Shown here one piece after another: positions 27,881 through 37,260 of a stretch of 64,000 nucleotides of DNA. The notes beneath the pieces are model-generated. The model did no database searches. It was given only the letters and a program-made list of their open reading frames with translations, and was not told where the DNA came from. The stretch is from an uncultured Schumannella sp. (GTDB taxonomy: Bacteria > Actinomycetota > Actinomycetes > Actinomycetales > Microbacteriaceae), in contig NZ_CAJQNT010000022.1 in assembly GCF_905479755.1 (NCBI RefSeq), forward strand, positions 1-64,000. The letters are read 5' to 3'. Within the stretch, counting starts at the first letter, position 1, and each line of letters begins with the position of its first letter. The position numbers and the translations under genes are program-made.

Positions 27881-29472
27881 GCGCCTTCCCGGTCGGCGCG
27901 CCAGTGGTGGCTGCGGTCGCGTTCGGCGGCCGCGATGCCGAGCGCCGCGACATCGCGGAAGAAGCGTGCGGCGTCGTCCTCGTCGAGCGCGCCGAGCCGC
28001 GCCGAGATCGGACCGGCGACGGTGTGCGGCTGCACGACCGCGAGTCGCATCCGGCGCTCGATCGGTCCCTGGGTGAGCGCGACGCTCTGCATGCGCGCGG
28101 CGGGCACGATGACGAGTTCGCGCCAGATCGCGCCACGCCGCAGCAGCACCGAGTCGGGCAGCAGCGCGAACCCGTTGCGTCGCCACGAGAACCAGCGCCA
28201 CACGGCCGCGCGACGAGGCGAGGTGGTGTAACCGTCTTCGGGAGTTCCGCGATCCAGACCCGCCGAGACGCGCGCCGCGACCTCGGGAGCCTCCAGGCTC
28301 GGGAGCACCAGTTCGAGCACGCGGAACGCGTCGGCGCGCGACCCGACCGGCAGGATGGTCGTGTTCTGCCGCCCGCCCGCGCCCTGCGCCGACGACGTGC
28401 CCGCGCGATTCACCTTGACCTCCCACCAGTCGAAAGGCCGCCACAGCAGTGGCTGCGAGATCGAGATCGAGTGGATGCGCCCCGGCGGCAGCGTCTCATT
28501 CGTGGTGGACAGCAGCCCGTAGCCGATGCGCACCCCATCGGGGGTGGCGGCGACCGTGAAACGCAGTGACTTGACCAAGCGACTGATCGAATACGACCCG
28601 ACGGCGATCAGACCCGGGATGAAACCGAACAGCACCGGCCCGAGCGCCGGCAGCGCCCAGATGTCGCCCCCGATCGTCACCGCGAGCACGACACCAAGGG
28701 TGGCGAGAATGGCGAGCAGGATCACCAGCACGAGACCGCCGCTGAGCGCCGCCGAGCCGAGGACTCGACCGATCGGCATCGCGACGATCGACTCGCGCGC
28801 GGCGAGCTTCGGGTCGAGCTCGGGCGCGGTGAACTCGGCCAGGCGCCGATCGAGCAGACTCGCGTTCGCGGTCGCCCCCGCCGCCTCGGCAGGGAGTGAC
28901 TCCCCCTCGACGGGCGTGCCCCGCGCTCCCGAGGCGAGGCGCAGGATCTCGGCGCGCAGCGCATCCGCCGTCGCGCTGGCGAGGTAGTGCAACTGCACGT
29001 TGGCATCTTGCCCCGCGACGTTCACCTCGAGCTTTGCGGCGCCGAACAGGCGCGCGATCAGCGGCCGCGTGATGTTGATGCCCTGGATGCGGTCGAGGCG
29101 CCCCTTGCGATTGGTGCGGAAGATCACCCCGCTGCGCACCTCGACGACCTCGTCGGTGATGCGGAAGGTGTGCATACGCCAGGAGAGATAGAACCCGGCG
29201 ATCAGCACCAGCAGGAGCGCGGCGACCACGAGAAGGGCGACGACGATGTAGCCGTTGTCGACGATGTAGCCGAGAGGATCCCCGTTGTCGGCACTCGGAA
29301 TCCCCGGAACCACCCACTCGAAGAACTGGTCGCGCAGGTTGGCGATCACAAACGCCAAGATGGCGATGAGTGCGACCCCGCCGCGCAGCAACGGTGTCGC
29401 CGGATGCAACCGGTGCCAGGCGCCGTCGAGCAGGTCTTCCCGCGCCCGACGTGCCGGTTCGGTCCCGCTCAC
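27877..29472 (-). CDS. Bacterial PH-domain membrane protein, YdbT-like (large subunit)
   Basis: 531-residue membrane protein with repeated bacterial pleckstrin-homology domains (bPH2). Two hydrophobic pairs (about residues 30-48 and 70-95) precede the first PH domain (RITDEVVEVRSGVIFRTNRKGRLDRIQGINI). A second membrane pair (about 225-285) and a second PH-like domain (VRIGYGLLSTTNETLPPGRIHSISI) follow, then a third (LLRRGAIWRELVIVPAARMQSV). The gene overlaps its smaller partner by four bases. Function is unknown; similar pairs sit beside membrane-quality and folate genes in this phylum. Confidence 0.85.
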   Translation of the reverse strand: MSGTEPARRAREDLLDGAWHRLHPATPLLRGGVALIAILAFVIANLRDQFFEWVVPGIPSADNGDPLGYIVDNGYIVVALLVVAALLLVLIAGFYLSWRMHTFRITDEVVEVRSGVIFRTNRKGRLDRIQGINITRPLIARLFGAAKLEVNVAGQDANVQLHYLASATADALRAEILRLASGARGTPVEGESLPAEAAGATANASLLDRRLAEFTAPELDPKLAARESIVAMPIGRVLGSAALSGGLVLVILLAILATLGVVLAVTIGGDIWALPALGPVLFGFIPGLIAVGSYSISRLVKSLRFTVAATPDGVRIGYGLLSTTNETLPPGRIHSISISQPLLWRPFDWWEVKVNRAGTSSAQGAGGRQNTTILPVGSRADAFRVLELVLPSLEAPEVAARVSAGLDRGTPEDGYTTSPRRAAVWRWFSWRRNGFALLPDSVLLRRGAIWRELVIVPAARMQSVALTQGPIERRMRLAVVQPHTVAGPISARLGALDEDDAARFFRDVAALGIAAAERDRSHHWRADREGA

Positions 29473-29978
29473 AGCCCGGCGCGCCGCGACTCGGCGACCG
29501 CGACCAGGTGATCGCGCAGCGCCTCGGCATCCGGTTCGGGGAGTCCGGGGATCGTGATGTTGGTGGCCGCCGCCGCCGTCACCAGCTTCAGCTCGGCAAG
29601 GCCCAGCCCGCGATCCAACGGGCCGCGATTGATGTCGACCAGCTGCATCCGCCCGTAGGGCACCGCGATGAAGCGCTGGAACATGATGCCGCGCCGAAAG
29701 AGCAGGTCATCGTCGCGCAGCTGATAGCCGATCGACCGCACGCGGCGCGGGGTGAACGCGATCACGAGCAGCGAGATCACCCCCACGGTGATCGGAAGCG
29801 CGAGCAGCCACGGCAGCTGGGAGATGAACCAGGGGATCCCCGTGGCGACGGTGGCCACCGCGCCGACGATGAGCGCGCCGACGAGGTCGACGACGACGAA
29901 CTTGGGCGAGACGCGCTGCCACTCGCCCTCGACCGGTTCGAGCCTGCTCGGGGAGTCGTTCTGCGTTGTGTCAGTCAC
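29469..29978 (-). CDS. Bacterial PH-domain membrane protein, YdbS-like (small subunit)
   Basis: 169 residues. Two adjacent membrane helices (about residues 28-72) are followed by one bacterial PH domain (IGYQLRDDDLLFRRGIMFQRFIAVPYGRMQLVDINRGPLDRG). The final residues GLPEPDAEALRDHLVAVAE are typical of the family. Its stop overlaps the start of the larger PH protein, so the two are probably made as a pair. Confidence 0.87.
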   Translation of the reverse strand: MTDTTQNDSPSRLEPVEGEWQRVSPKFVVVDLVGALIVGAVATVATGIPWFISQLPWLLALPITVGVISLLVIAFTPRRVRSIGYQLRDDDLLFRRGIMFQRFIAVPYGRMQLVDINRGPLDRGLGLAELKLVTAAAATNITIPGLPEPDAEALRDHLVAVAESRRAGL

Positions 29979-29987
29979 GTGCCCACG

Positions 29988-30461
29988 CTATCGCGCGGGC
30001 GCGGGCCCGTCACGGTCGTCGTCGCTGTCCGGCGGCACCGTGCAGAGGTGCTCGGCGACGAGCCCGGCAGCGAGAAGCAGGGCGCTCGCGGCGAGCATCG
30101 CGGCCACGCGCAGCACGCTGTCGAGCTCCGCCGCCACCGACCGCGTGAGGACCTCGATCAGAAACCCGGCGCTCACCCCGAGCAGCCCGGCGCCCAGGTA
30201 CGCGCTCGCCTTGGCGAAGACGACCACTCGGGTGGCGCGGAACGGGTCGACCGGGCGGCGCACCTCGGCGTGCGTCGACTGCCAGATCGGCACCGCCAGG
30301 AGCACCACGAGCACCGCGATGATCACCAGCGAGAACGACAGCGTGTACTCGGGACGGATCTTGACCATGCTCGCCGCGGCGAGCGCACGCTGCACGAGAT
30401 ACCCCCCGGCACCCGCGACGAGCGCGAGCACGAGCAGGGTGACCGGAGCGGTGCGCTTCAC
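29988..30461 (-). CDS. DUF3180 membrane protein
   Basis: 157 residues with four predicted membrane helices (about 7-28, 43-60, 88-110, 118-140) and a short acidic C-terminal tail. This matches the DUF3180 family found between folK and PH-domain genes in actinobacteria. The start overlaps the end of folK by four bases. No function is established. Confidence 0.85.
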   Translation of the reverse strand: MKRTAPVTLLVLALVAGAGGYLVQRALAAASMVKIRPEYTLSFSLVIIAVLVVLLAVPIWQSTHAEVRRPVDPFRATRVVVFAKASAYLGAGLLGVSAGFLIEVLTRSVAAELDSVLRVAAMLAASALLLAAGLVAEHLCTVPPDSDDDRDGPAPAR

Positions 30462-30979
30462 GAGCGAGCCTCCTCATCGTCGTGCGCGCCGGACTCTGCG
30501 GCGGCCTCGAGGGCCGCGACCAACTGACGCACCGTGCCGTGGCCGGGGAGCACCGCATCCGGGGCGATCTCCAGCCACGGTCGCAGCACGAAGTCGCGCT
30601 CGTGCGCGCGCGGATGCGGCAGCGTGACCCGCTCGGTGTGCAGCGTGCGCTCCCCCATCGCCACGATGTCGAGGTCGAGGGTGCGGTCACCCCAGCGCTC
30701 GTCGCGGACGCGCCCGTGCGCGCGCTCCACCGCGTTGAGCCGGTCGAGCAGGGACTCGGGGTCGAGGGTCGTCGAGACGAGCGCGACCGCGTTCAGGTAC
30801 GCGGGCGCCTCCGGGTCGACGCCCCACGGCCGCAGGGCGGGAGTCTCGTGGAAGCTCGAGATCGCCTCCAGGTCGATGCCGGGCGTCTCGGCGATGTCGC
30901 GCAGTGCCGCGGTGAAGATCGCCTGCCGATCGCCCAGGTTGCTGCCGAGCGCGATGACGGCGTGGCCGGCCCCGGTCAT
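30458..30979 (-). CDS. folK: 2-amino-4-hydroxy-6-hydroxymethyldihydropteridine pyrophosphokinase
   Basis: HPPK transfers pyrophosphate from ATP to the pterin alcohol in folate synthesis. The 173-residue protein has ALGSNLGDR at the N-terminus, PAYLNAVALV, and the metal-binding motif RTLDLDIVAMG, followed by LPHPRAHERDFVLRPW. ATG 30979 overlaps the stop of folB by four bases. Order folE-folP-folB-folK is on one strand. Confidence 0.96.
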   Translation of the reverse strand: MTGAGHAVIALGSNLGDRQAIFTAALRDIAETPGIDLEAISSFHETPALRPWGVDPEAPAYLNAVALVSTTLDPESLLDRLNAVERAHGRVRDERWGDRTLDLDIVAMGERTLHTERVTLPHPRAHERDFVLRPWLEIAPDAVLPGHGTVRQLVAALEAAAESGAHDDEEARS

Positions 30980-31341
30980 CCGCGGTCCCGTTCGATCGTG
31001 ACGCTCACGTCGGCGAACGGCACCGTGATCGGCGCTTCCGGTTTGTGCACGGTGACCTCGACCCGGCGGACGCGTTCGAATTCCAGCGCCGTGTCGGCGA
31101 CCCGCTCGGCAACCGTCTCGATCAGGTCGACCGGGTCGCGCTCGACCGCGGCGACGACGGCCTCGGCGAGTTCGCCGTAGTGCACGGTCTGCGCGAGCGC
31201 GTCGTGGGCCGCCGCGGCGCCGAGCGGCAGCCACACCGTCACATCGATCACGAACTCCTGGCCCTGCTCGCGCTCGTGCGCGAAGACGCCGTGGTGCGCC
31301 CGGGCCCGCAGGCCCTCCAGGCGGATGCGGTCGCCGCTCAC
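30976..31341 (-). CDS. folB: Dihydroneopterin aldolase
   Basis: Splits dihydroneopterin to the hydroxymethyl pterin used by FolK. The 121-residue protein has the expected RIRLEGLRARAHHGVFAHER start and the family stretch VHYGELAEAVVAAVE...DLIETVAERVAD, where the catalytic Lys is expected in VEVTVHKPEAPI. Four-base overlaps on both sides indicate tight coupling with folP and folK. Confidence 0.95.
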   Translation of the reverse strand: MSGDRIRLEGLRARAHHGVFAHEREQGQEFVIDVTVWLPLGAAAAHDALAQTVHYGELAEAVVAAVERDPVDLIETVAERVADTALEFERVRRVEVTVHKPEAPITVPFADVSVTIERDRG

Positions 31342-32243
31342 TCCGCAGCCTCCGACTCCGCGGGCGCGCCCGACTCCAACTCGTCCTGGGTCGTCGCGTC
31401 GCGCGCGTCATCGCCGGCCTGCTCGCCCCCGCGTCCGCCGCGCAGCGCGTGCGTCGGGGGCGCCCCGTTCCACGAGTCGACGACGTCGAGCGCGAGCCGT
31501 GTCGCGGCAACGTCATGCACCCGCACCGCCCAGGCCCCGGCCTGCGCGGCGAGCGCACTCACGAGCGCGGTGGGCACGTCGCGCAGCTCGACCGCGGCGC
31601 CCTCCGGGAAAAACTCGCCCAGGAACCGCTTGCGCGATGCCCCGACCAGGATGCGGTGGCCGAGCGTGCCGAACTCCGGGAGGGCGCGCAGCAGCGCCCA
31701 GTTCTCGACGCCGTTCTTCGAGAATCCGAGGCCGGGATCGATGACGACCCGCGCGGGGTCGACGCCGGCGACGATGAGCGCGGCGATGCGATCCTTCAAC
31801 TCGGTGCGCACCTCGGTGACGACGTCGCGGTACTCACCGGGGTTGGCGGCGGGGCCGCGCGAGTGCATCGCCACGTAGACGACGCCGGTCTCGGCGATCG
31901 TGCGCGGCATGTCGGGGTCGGCGAGACCACCCGAGACGTCGTTGACCATGACGGCGCCGGTCGCGACCGCCTCGCGCGCGGTGCTCGCGCGGCGCGTGTC
32001 AACGCTCACCGGGACGCCGCGCGCGACGAGCGCCTCGATCACGGGCAGCACCCGGCGCTGCTCCTCGTCGGCACCGACGGGTTCGCTCCCGGGGCGGGTC
32101 GATTCCCCGCCGACGTCGATGACGGCCGCGCCGGCGTCGCGCAGGGCGAGCGCGTGATCGAGCGCGGCCTCCGCGTCGAGGTACTTGCCGCCGTCGCTGA
32201 ACGAGTCCGGCGTGACGTTGAGTATCCCCATGATGACGGTCAT
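31338..32243 (-). CDS. folP: Dihydropteroate synthase
   Basis: Joins p-aminobenzoate with the pterin pyrophosphate; the target of sulfonamides. The 301-residue protein has MGILNVTPDSFSDGG at the start (pterin-binding), GGESTRPGSEPV, VSVDTRRAS, the VMVNDVSGGLADPD strand and IDPGLGFSKNGVENW, then GASRKRFLGEF. An acidic, low-complexity tail of about 35 residues follows the core. ATG 32243 overlaps the end of folE by four bases. Confidence 0.96.
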   Translation of the reverse strand: MTVIMGILNVTPDSFSDGGKYLDAEAALDHALALRDAGAAVIDVGGESTRPGSEPVGADEEQRRVLPVIEALVARGVPVSVDTRRASTAREAVATGAVMVNDVSGGLADPDMPRTIAETGVVYVAMHSRGPAANPGEYRDVVTEVRTELKDRIAALIVAGVDPARVVIDPGLGFSKNGVENWALLRALPEFGTLGHRILVGASRKRFLGEFFPEGAAVELRDVPTALVSALAAQAGAWAVRVHDVAATRLALDVVDSWNGAPPTHALRGGRGGEQAGDDARDATTQDELESGAPAESEAAE

Positions 32244-32815
32244 TCGGTTCCCCCTCCGATGACGGCGAGAACGCCCGCCTGCGATGCCGGTTCGGCGAGT
32301 TCGCCGCGTGCGGCGACGGTGACGGTGCTCGACCCCGACTGGCGCGGCCCGCGCGCCGCCACGCACTCGTGCCGTGCGTCGAGCACGACGAGCACGCCGC
32401 GCGGTGCGAGCGCCGCGTCGATGGCGTCGGCCAGCTCGTCGCCGAGTCGCTCCTGCAGTTGCGGACGGGCCGCCAGCACCTCAAGCGATTGCACCAGCCG
32501 CCCCAAGCCCACCGCCCGGTCGACCGGAAGGTAGGCGAGGTGCGCGACGCCCGAGAACGGCAAGAGGTGGTGCTCGCAGATCGAGCGGAACGCGATGTCG
32601 CGCAACAACACGAGCTCCCCCGTCTGTTGCGCCTCGAGCGCGACCGTGTCGCGCAGCGGCGCGATCGGGTCGCCGCCGACGCCGGCGAAGATTTCCGCGT
32701 AGGACTGCGCGACGTAACGCGGCGTCCCGGCAAGGCCCGGCCGCGCCGGGTCTTCACCGATCGCCGAAAGCAGTTCGGTCACCGCCGCCTCGATGCGCGG
32801 ACCATCAATCGGCAT
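32240..32815 (-). CDS. folE: GTP cyclohydrolase I
   Basis: First step of folate synthesis, turning GTP to dihydroneopterin triphosphate. The 191-residue protein has the zinc/catalytic motif SICEHHLLPFSGVAHLAYLP and the C-terminal VLDARHECVAARGPRQSGSST. Length is typical. The ATG lies 11 bp after the ftsH stop, so folate genes are expressed with ftsH. Confidence 0.96.
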   Translation of the reverse strand: MPIDGPRIEAAVTELLSAIGEDPARPGLAGTPRYVAQSYAEIFAGVGGDPIAPLRDTVALEAQQTGELVLLRDIAFRSICEHHLLPFSGVAHLAYLPVDRAVGLGRLVQSLEVLAARPQLQERLGDELADAIDAALAPRGVLVVLDARHECVAARGPRQSGSSTVTVAARGELAEPASQAGVLAVIGGGTE

Positions 32816-32826
32816 CGGGGCGAGCC

Positions 32827-34824
32827 TCACGCAGTCGCGATGCCGGGGTTCTTGCGCGGCCTCGGCGCGCGGCGCTTCGGCGCGCTCTCCACGGCGCCGT
32901 CGGCGGCCTCCGCGTCGATCGCAGCCTTGCCCGGAACCTGGATCGGCGGCAGGTCGCTCAACGGGCGATCGGTGCTCGACAGCCAGAGCGGACGCTCGTC
33001 GAGGCGCTTCACGTCGGCGAAGATCTCGGCCAGCTGGTTGTGGTCGAGGGTCTCCTTCTCGAGCAGCTCCTTGGCGAGGTTGTCGAGAATGTCGCGGTTG
33101 TCGTTGAGCACCTTCCACGCCTCGTCGTGCGCCTCGTCGATGAGCTTGCGCACCTCGAGGTCGACCTTCTCGGCGATCTCTTCCGAGTAGTCGCGCTGGT
33201 GGCCCATGTCGCGCCCGAGGAAGACCTCGCCGCTGCTTGCGCCGAGCTTGACGGCACCGATGTCGGCGCTCATGCCGTACTCGGTCACCATCTTGCGCGC
33301 GATGCCGGTCGCCTTCTCGATGTCGTTGGATGCCCCGGTCGTCGGGTCGTGAAACACGATCTCCTCGGCGACGCGCCCGCCCATCGCGTAGGTGAGCTGA
33401 TCGAGCAGTTCGTTGCGCGTGACCGAGTACTTGTCTTCCAGCGGCAGCACCATCGTGTAGCCGAGGGCACGCCCGCGGGGAAGGATCGTGACCTTCGTCA
33501 CCGGGTCGGTGTGGCGCATCGCGGCGGCGGCGAGGGCATGGCCGCCCTCGTGATACGCCGTGATGAGCTTCTCCTTGTCCTTCATCACGCGGGTGCGGCG
33601 CTGCGGGCCGGCCATGACGCGGTCGACCGCCTCATCCAGGGCGCGGTTGTCGATCAGCTGCGCGTTGCTGCGCGCGGTCAACAGCGCCGCTTCGTTGAGC
33701 ACGTTCGCGAGGTCGGCACCGGTGAATCCGGGCGTCTTACGCGCGAGCACCTCGAGGTCGACGCCCTGGGCCATCGGCTTGCCGGCGGCGTGGACGGTCA
33801 GGATCTTCTCGCGGCCCTTCAAGTCGGGCGCGTCGACGCCGATCTGACGGTCGAAGCGGCCCGGGCGCAAGAGCGCCGGGTCAAGGATGTCGGGACGGTT
33901 GGTGGCCGCGATCAGGATCACGTTGGTCTTCGGGTCGAAGCCGTCCATCTCGACGAGCAACTGGTTGAGCGTCTGCTCGCGCTCGTCGTGCCCGCCGCCC
34001 ATGCCGGCGCCGCGGTGACGGCCAACGGCGTCGATCTCGTCGACGAAGATGATCGCCGGGCTGTTCTGCTTGGCCTGTTCGAAGAGGTCGCGCACGCGGC
34101 TCGCGCCGACACCGACGAACATCTCGACGAAGTCGGATCCCGAGATCGAGTAGAACGGCACGCCCGCCTCCCCGGCGACGGCGCGGGCGAGCAGGGTCTT
34201 GCCGGTTCCGGGAGGGCCGTACAGCAGCACACCCTTCGGGATGCGTGCGCCGACCGCCTGGAACTTCGACGGGTCCTGCAGGAACTCCTTGATCTCGTGG
34301 AGCTCCTCCACGGCCTCCTCGGCCCCGGCGACGTCGGCGAAGGTGACCTGCGGGGTCTCCTTGGAGACGAGCTTGGCCTTCGACTTGCCGAACTGCATGA
34401 CGCGGTTGCCGCCGCCCTGCATGCCCGACCACAGGAACCAGAAGAGCAGACCGATCAACAGGAACGGCAGGATGAAGCCGAGGGCACTCAGGAAGACGTT
34501 GGTCTGCGGAACCTCGTCGGTGTACTCCGCGCCGCTCAGGTCGTTGACGGCCGAGACGACCTCATCGGCCCGCGCCTCCACGAAGTAGAACTGCACGAGC
34601 GTGCCCGTGCCGTCGAAATCGGTGCTCAGGGTCAGGTCGACGCGCTGTTCACCGTCGACGATCTTGACCTCATCCACGGTGGACCCGGTGAGCAGCTTCA
34701 TGCCCTCCTGGGTCGTGATCTGCTGGAATCCGGTGTTTCCGAGCAGGGAGAAGGCCAGAGCGATCGCACCGATCCCCAACAGGATGTAGATGATCGGCCC
34801 GCGAAAGAAGCGCTTGAGGTCCAT
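32827..34824 (-). CDS. ftsH: ATP-dependent zinc metalloprotease FtsH
   Basis: Membrane-bound AAA+ protease for quality control of membrane and short-lived proteins. The 665-residue protein has two membrane helices (about residues 9-28 and 108-130) around an extracytoplasmic domain, then the AAA+ domain ([38 protein letters not shown], second-region-of-homology arginines in [20 protein letters not shown]) and the zinc protease site [11 protein letters not shown] basic C-terminal tail ([11 protein letters not shown]) is typical of actinobacterial versions. Confidence 0.97.
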   Translation of the reverse strand: MDLKRFFRGPIIYILLGIGAIALAFSLLGNTGFQQITTQEGMKLLTGSTVDEVKIVDGEQRVDLTLSTDFDGTGTLVQFYFVEARADEVVSAVNDLSGAEYTDEVPQTNVFLSALGFILPFLLIGLLFWFLWSGMQGGGNRVMQFGKSKAKLVSKETPQVTFADVAGAEEAVEELHEIKEFLQDPSKFQAVGARIPKGVLLYGPPGTGKTLLARAVAGEAGVPFYSISGSDFVEMFVGVGASRVRDLFEQAKQNSPAIIFVDEIDAVGRHRGAGMGGGHDEREQTLNQLLVEMDGFDPKTNVILIAATNRPDILDPALLRPGRFDRQIGVDAPDLKGREKILTVHAAGKPMAQGVDLEVLARKTPGFTGADLANVLNEAALLTARSNAQLIDNRALDEAVDRVMAGPQRRTRVMKDKEKLITAYHEGGHALAAAAMRHTDPVTKVTILPRGRALGYTMVLPLEDKYSVTRNELLDQLTYAMGGRVAEEIVFHDPTTGASNDIEKATGIARKMVTEYGMSADIGAVKLGASSGEVFLGRDMGHQRDYSEEIAEKVDLEVRKLIDEAHDEAWKVLNDNRDILDNLAKELLEKETLDHNQLAEIFADVKRLDERPLWLSSTDRPLSDLPPIQVPGKAAIDAEAADGAVESAPKRRAPRPRKNPGIATA

Positions 34825-34931
34825 AGGTGTAGCGGGCGAAGCCCGTCGCCTCCCGTTCGAGGAATACAGACTCTCAGGCTATCGCGCGCTCTCGGGGTGA
34901 GCGCTGGATGTTCGCCGGAAGCTGACCCCAG

Positions 34932-35483
34932 TCAGGAGTACACGTGCGGGGCGAGCACGCCGATCGCGCGCAGGTTGCGGTAGCGCTCCGCGAAATCGAG
35001 ACCGTACCCGACGACGAAGGCGTTCGGGATTTCGAAGCCGACGTACGTGGCGTCGATCTCCACCTTGGCCGCCTCGGGCTTGCGCAGCAGCGCGAGAATC
35101 TCGAGCGAGGCCGGGTTGCGGCTTTCCAGGTTGGCGCGCAGCCAGGAGAGCGTGAGGCCCGAGTCGACGATGTCCTCCACGATGAGCACGTCGCGCCCGG
35201 CGAGGTCGGTGTCGAGGTCTTTGACGATGCGCACGACGCCGCTGGATTCGGTGCTGTTGCCGTAAGAGCTGACCGCCATCCAGTCCATCTCGACGTCGAT
35301 CTTCAGTTCGCGCGCCAGGTCGGCCATGACCATGACGGCGCCCTTCAGCACGCCCACCAACAGCGGCTTCTTGTCCGCGTAGTCGAGTTCGATCCGGCGA
35401 CTCAGTTCGGCGATCTTGGCGTGGATCTCTTCTTCGGTGAAGAGAATCTCGGTCAGGTCGCCTTCGATGTCACTCGTGTCCAT
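34932..35483 (-). CDS. hpt: Hypoxanthine phosphoribosyltransferase
   Basis: Purine salvage enzyme that makes IMP or GMP from hypoxanthine or guanine. The 183-residue protein has the PRPP-binding loop [17 protein letters not shown], the flexible loop around [23 protein letters not shown], and [23 protein letters not shown] near the N-terminus. The -10 box TAGGCT (complement of 35490-35495) lies 6 nt before the ATG, so hpt can also start from its own leaderless promoter within the cluster. Confidence 0.96.
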   Translation of the reverse strand: MDTSDIEGDLTEILFTEEEIHAKIAELSRRIELDYADKKPLLVGVLKGAVMVMADLARELKIDVEMDWMAVSSYGNSTESSGVVRIVKDLDTDLAGRDVLIVEDIVDSGLTLSWLRANLESRNPASLEILALLRKPEAAKVEIDATYVGFEIPNAFVVGYGLDFAERYRNLRAIGVLAPHVYS

Positions 35484-35497
35484 GTCACGAGCCTATG

Positions 35498-36595
35498 TCA
35501 GTGATCGTGCGGCGGCTTCTGCCCGGTGAGCTCGCCCGCCGCGGTCGAGATGAGGTGGATGCGACCGCCGCGGCGCTCGGCCGAAAAACCCGGCAGATCG
35601 ATCGGGCCCTGGCCGCGCCAGTCGGTGACGAGGCGCGCGATTTCGAGGGTGTGGGTGCGACTGAGCGCCTGGTGGAACTCGCTCTGCGCCACCAGTCGGA
35701 TGAGGCGCTGGCGCAGCGCCGCCGGGTTTGCGGCGAGCGCCGCGACCGAGAGCGAGACCCCGGCCTCCTCCAACTCGACGACGTCTTCGACGACCTCCTC
35801 GGCGAAGGCGTCGAGCGCGGCGGCGTCTTCGCGCAACTGCTCGGCGGTGCGCGCGAGCGCCTCGGCGATGCCGGGTCCGAGCTCGGACTCCAGCACCGGC
35901 ATCACGCGCTCGCGCACCCGCACCCGCGTGTAGCGCGCATCCGCGTTGTGCGGGTCGTCCCAGACATCGAGGCCGGCGTCGATGCAGGCCTGGCGCGTGG
36001 TCTGGCGCGGGATGCCGAGCAGCGGGCGGCGGTAGCGGCCGGCCTGGGCGGGCATCCCCTGCAGGCTCGCCGCGCCGCTACCGCGCGCCAGGCCCAGCAG
36101 CACGGTCTCGGCCTGATCGTCGAGGGTATGGCCGAGCAGGATCAGGTCGGCGCCGAGTTCGTCGGCCGCGGCATCCAGGGCGGCGTAGCGGGCGGTTCGG
36201 GCGGCCGCCTCCGGGCCCGCCGGGTCGGCGGCGTCGACCTGCACGCGCACCACCCGCACCGGGTCGAGGCCGAGGCCGCGCGCCTGGGCGGCGGCGCGCT
36301 CGGCCACCCGGGCCGAGTCGCCCTGCAGCCCGTGGTCGACGACGATCGCCCCCGCGCGCCAGCCGGCGCGCGGCGCCTCGAACGCGACCGCCGCCGCAAG
36401 CGCCAACGAGTCCCCGCCCCCGCTCAGCGCCACCAACACGATTCCGTTTTCAGGAGTTTGTGTGACAGGTGTGGCGGAAGTGGCGTCGGCGGCCTCACCA
36501 GCCCCACCCGTCGCAGAAACTCCTGAAAAGAGTGGGGCGCGGACGGCGCGACGGACGTCCGCGATCGCGGGGCTGAGTCTCGGACGCGCGACCAT
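35498..36595 (-). CDS. tilS: tRNA(Ile)-lysidine synthetase with an inserted palindromic element
   Basis: Converts the wobble C of tRNA-Ile(CAU) to lysidine; essential. The 365-residue protein has the PP-loop ATP motif VALSGGGDSLALAAAV (about 55-70), IVVDHGLQGDS, and LILLGHTLDDQAETVLLGL. Before the PP-loop, residues 23-51 (FSGVSATGG to PVTQTPENG) derive from an 87-bp element that is also found at the start of lysS. The insertion keeps the frame and sits where the N-terminal helix meets the first strand, so the enzyme is probably active. The -10 box TACGTT (complement of 36602-36607) lies 6 nt before ATG. Confidence 0.95.
   Translation of the reverse strand: MVARPRLSPAIADVRRAVRAPLFSGVSATGGAGEAADATSATPVTQTPENGIVLVALSGGGDSLALAAAVAFEAPRAGWRAGAIVVDHGLQGDSARVAERAAAQARGLGLDPVRVVRVQVDAADPAGPEAAARTARYAALDAAADELGADLILLGHTLDDQAETVLLGLARGSGAASLQGMPAQAGRYRRPLLGIPRQTTRQACIDAGLDVWDDPHNADARYTRVRVRERVMPVLESELGPGIAEALARTAEQLREDAAALDAFAEEVVEDVVELEEAGVSLSVAALAANPAALRQRLIRLVAQSEFHQALSRTHTLEIARLVTDWRGQGPIDLPGFSAERRGGRIHLISTAAGELTGQKPPHDH
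36443..36529. repeat. 87-bp palindromic element, copy B (inside tilS)
   Basis: Ends TTTTCAGGAGTTTGTGTGAC (36448-36467) and GTCGCAGAAACTCCTGAAAA (36510-36529), inverted with two mismatches. Reads through in the tilS frame as 29 codons, the last 12 identical in amino acids to copy A in lysS ([12 protein letters not shown]). The start codon present in copy A (GTG) is GCG here. Flanking bases differ from copy A. Confidence 0.85.
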
Positions 36596-36600
36596 TCGAC

Positions 36601-36607
36601 TAACGTA
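36601..36607. promoter_or_regulatory. Overlapping -10 boxes of divergent tilS and ppa
   Basis: TAACGTA carries TAACGT (36601-36606) for the plus strand, with the ppa ATG 37 bp downstream, and TACGTT for the minus strand (complement of 36602-36607), six bases from the tilS ATG. Both cannot easily be occupied at once. The -35 regions are weak on both sides. Confidence 0.5.
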
Positions 36608-36642
36608 ATGGCGACATCCATCTGCGACGAAAGACCAGGGAC

Positions 36643-37137
36643 ATGGCCGAGTACTACGACGTCACCATCGAGGTGCCCAAGGGCAGCCGCAACAAGTACG
36701 AGATCGACCACGAGACCGGTCGCGTCATGTTGGACCGCGTGCTCTACACGCCGATGGCGTACCCGACCGACTACGGCTACTTCGAGAAGACGCTCGGCCT
36801 CGACGGCGACCCGGTCGACGTGCTGGTGCTCGGCGAGTACCCGCTGTTTCCCGGCATCGGCATGAGCGTGCGCGTCGTCGGCGTTTTCAACATGACGGAT
36901 GACGGCGGCAGCGACGCGAAGGTCATCGCGGTAACCGCGAAGGACCCGCGCTGGGACCACATCCAGGACATCAACGATGTGCCGGAGTACAAGCGCAAAG
37001 AGATCGAGCACTTCTTCGAGCACTACAAGGACCTCGAGCCCGGCAAGTGGGTCAAGACCGAGGGCTGGGGGGATGCGGCCGAAGCCGACCGCGTCGTGCA
37101 GGCCGGCCTCGCCGCCTTCGTGCCGCCCACCCACTAG
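36643..37137 (+). CDS. ppa: Inorganic pyrophosphatase
   Basis: Hydrolyses pyrophosphate to phosphate and drives biosynthetic reactions. The 164-residue family I enzyme has [17 protein letters not shown], the active-site stretch [25 protein letters not shown] with three catalytic Asp, and [16 protein letters not shown]. Length is typical of the bacterial homohexamer. Transcribed away from tilS, with a leader of about 30 nt and CCAGGG before the ATG. Confidence 0.97.
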   Translation: MAEYYDVTIEVPKGSRNKYEIDHETGRVMLDRVLYTPMAYPTDYGYFEKTLGLDGDPVDVLVLGEYPLFPGIGMSVRVVGVFNMTDDGGSDAKVIAVTAKDPRWDHIQDINDVPEYKRKEIEHFFEHYKDLEPGKWVKTEGWGDAAEADRVVQAGLAAFVPPTH

Positions 37138-37248
37138 GTCTCGATACGCCGACTCCGTCGGCTACTCGACCGACTCACCCGCCGGTTGAGTAGCGCGCAG
37201 CGCGGCACTCGCCGGTTGAGTAGCGCGCAGCGCGTATCGAAACCGCGC
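37137..37248. repeat. Third cluster of CGATACG/CTACTC palindromes
   Basis: GGTCTCGATACGCCGACTCCGTCGGCTACTCGACC begins at the ppa stop codon. Two inverted units GCCGGTTGAGTAGCGCGCAGCGC follow, the second ending in GTATCGAAACC. The cluster lies between convergent ppa and the NlpC/P60 gene, where it can fold on both strands. Confidence 0.8.
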
Positions 37249-37260
37249 CCGGCGACCCGC

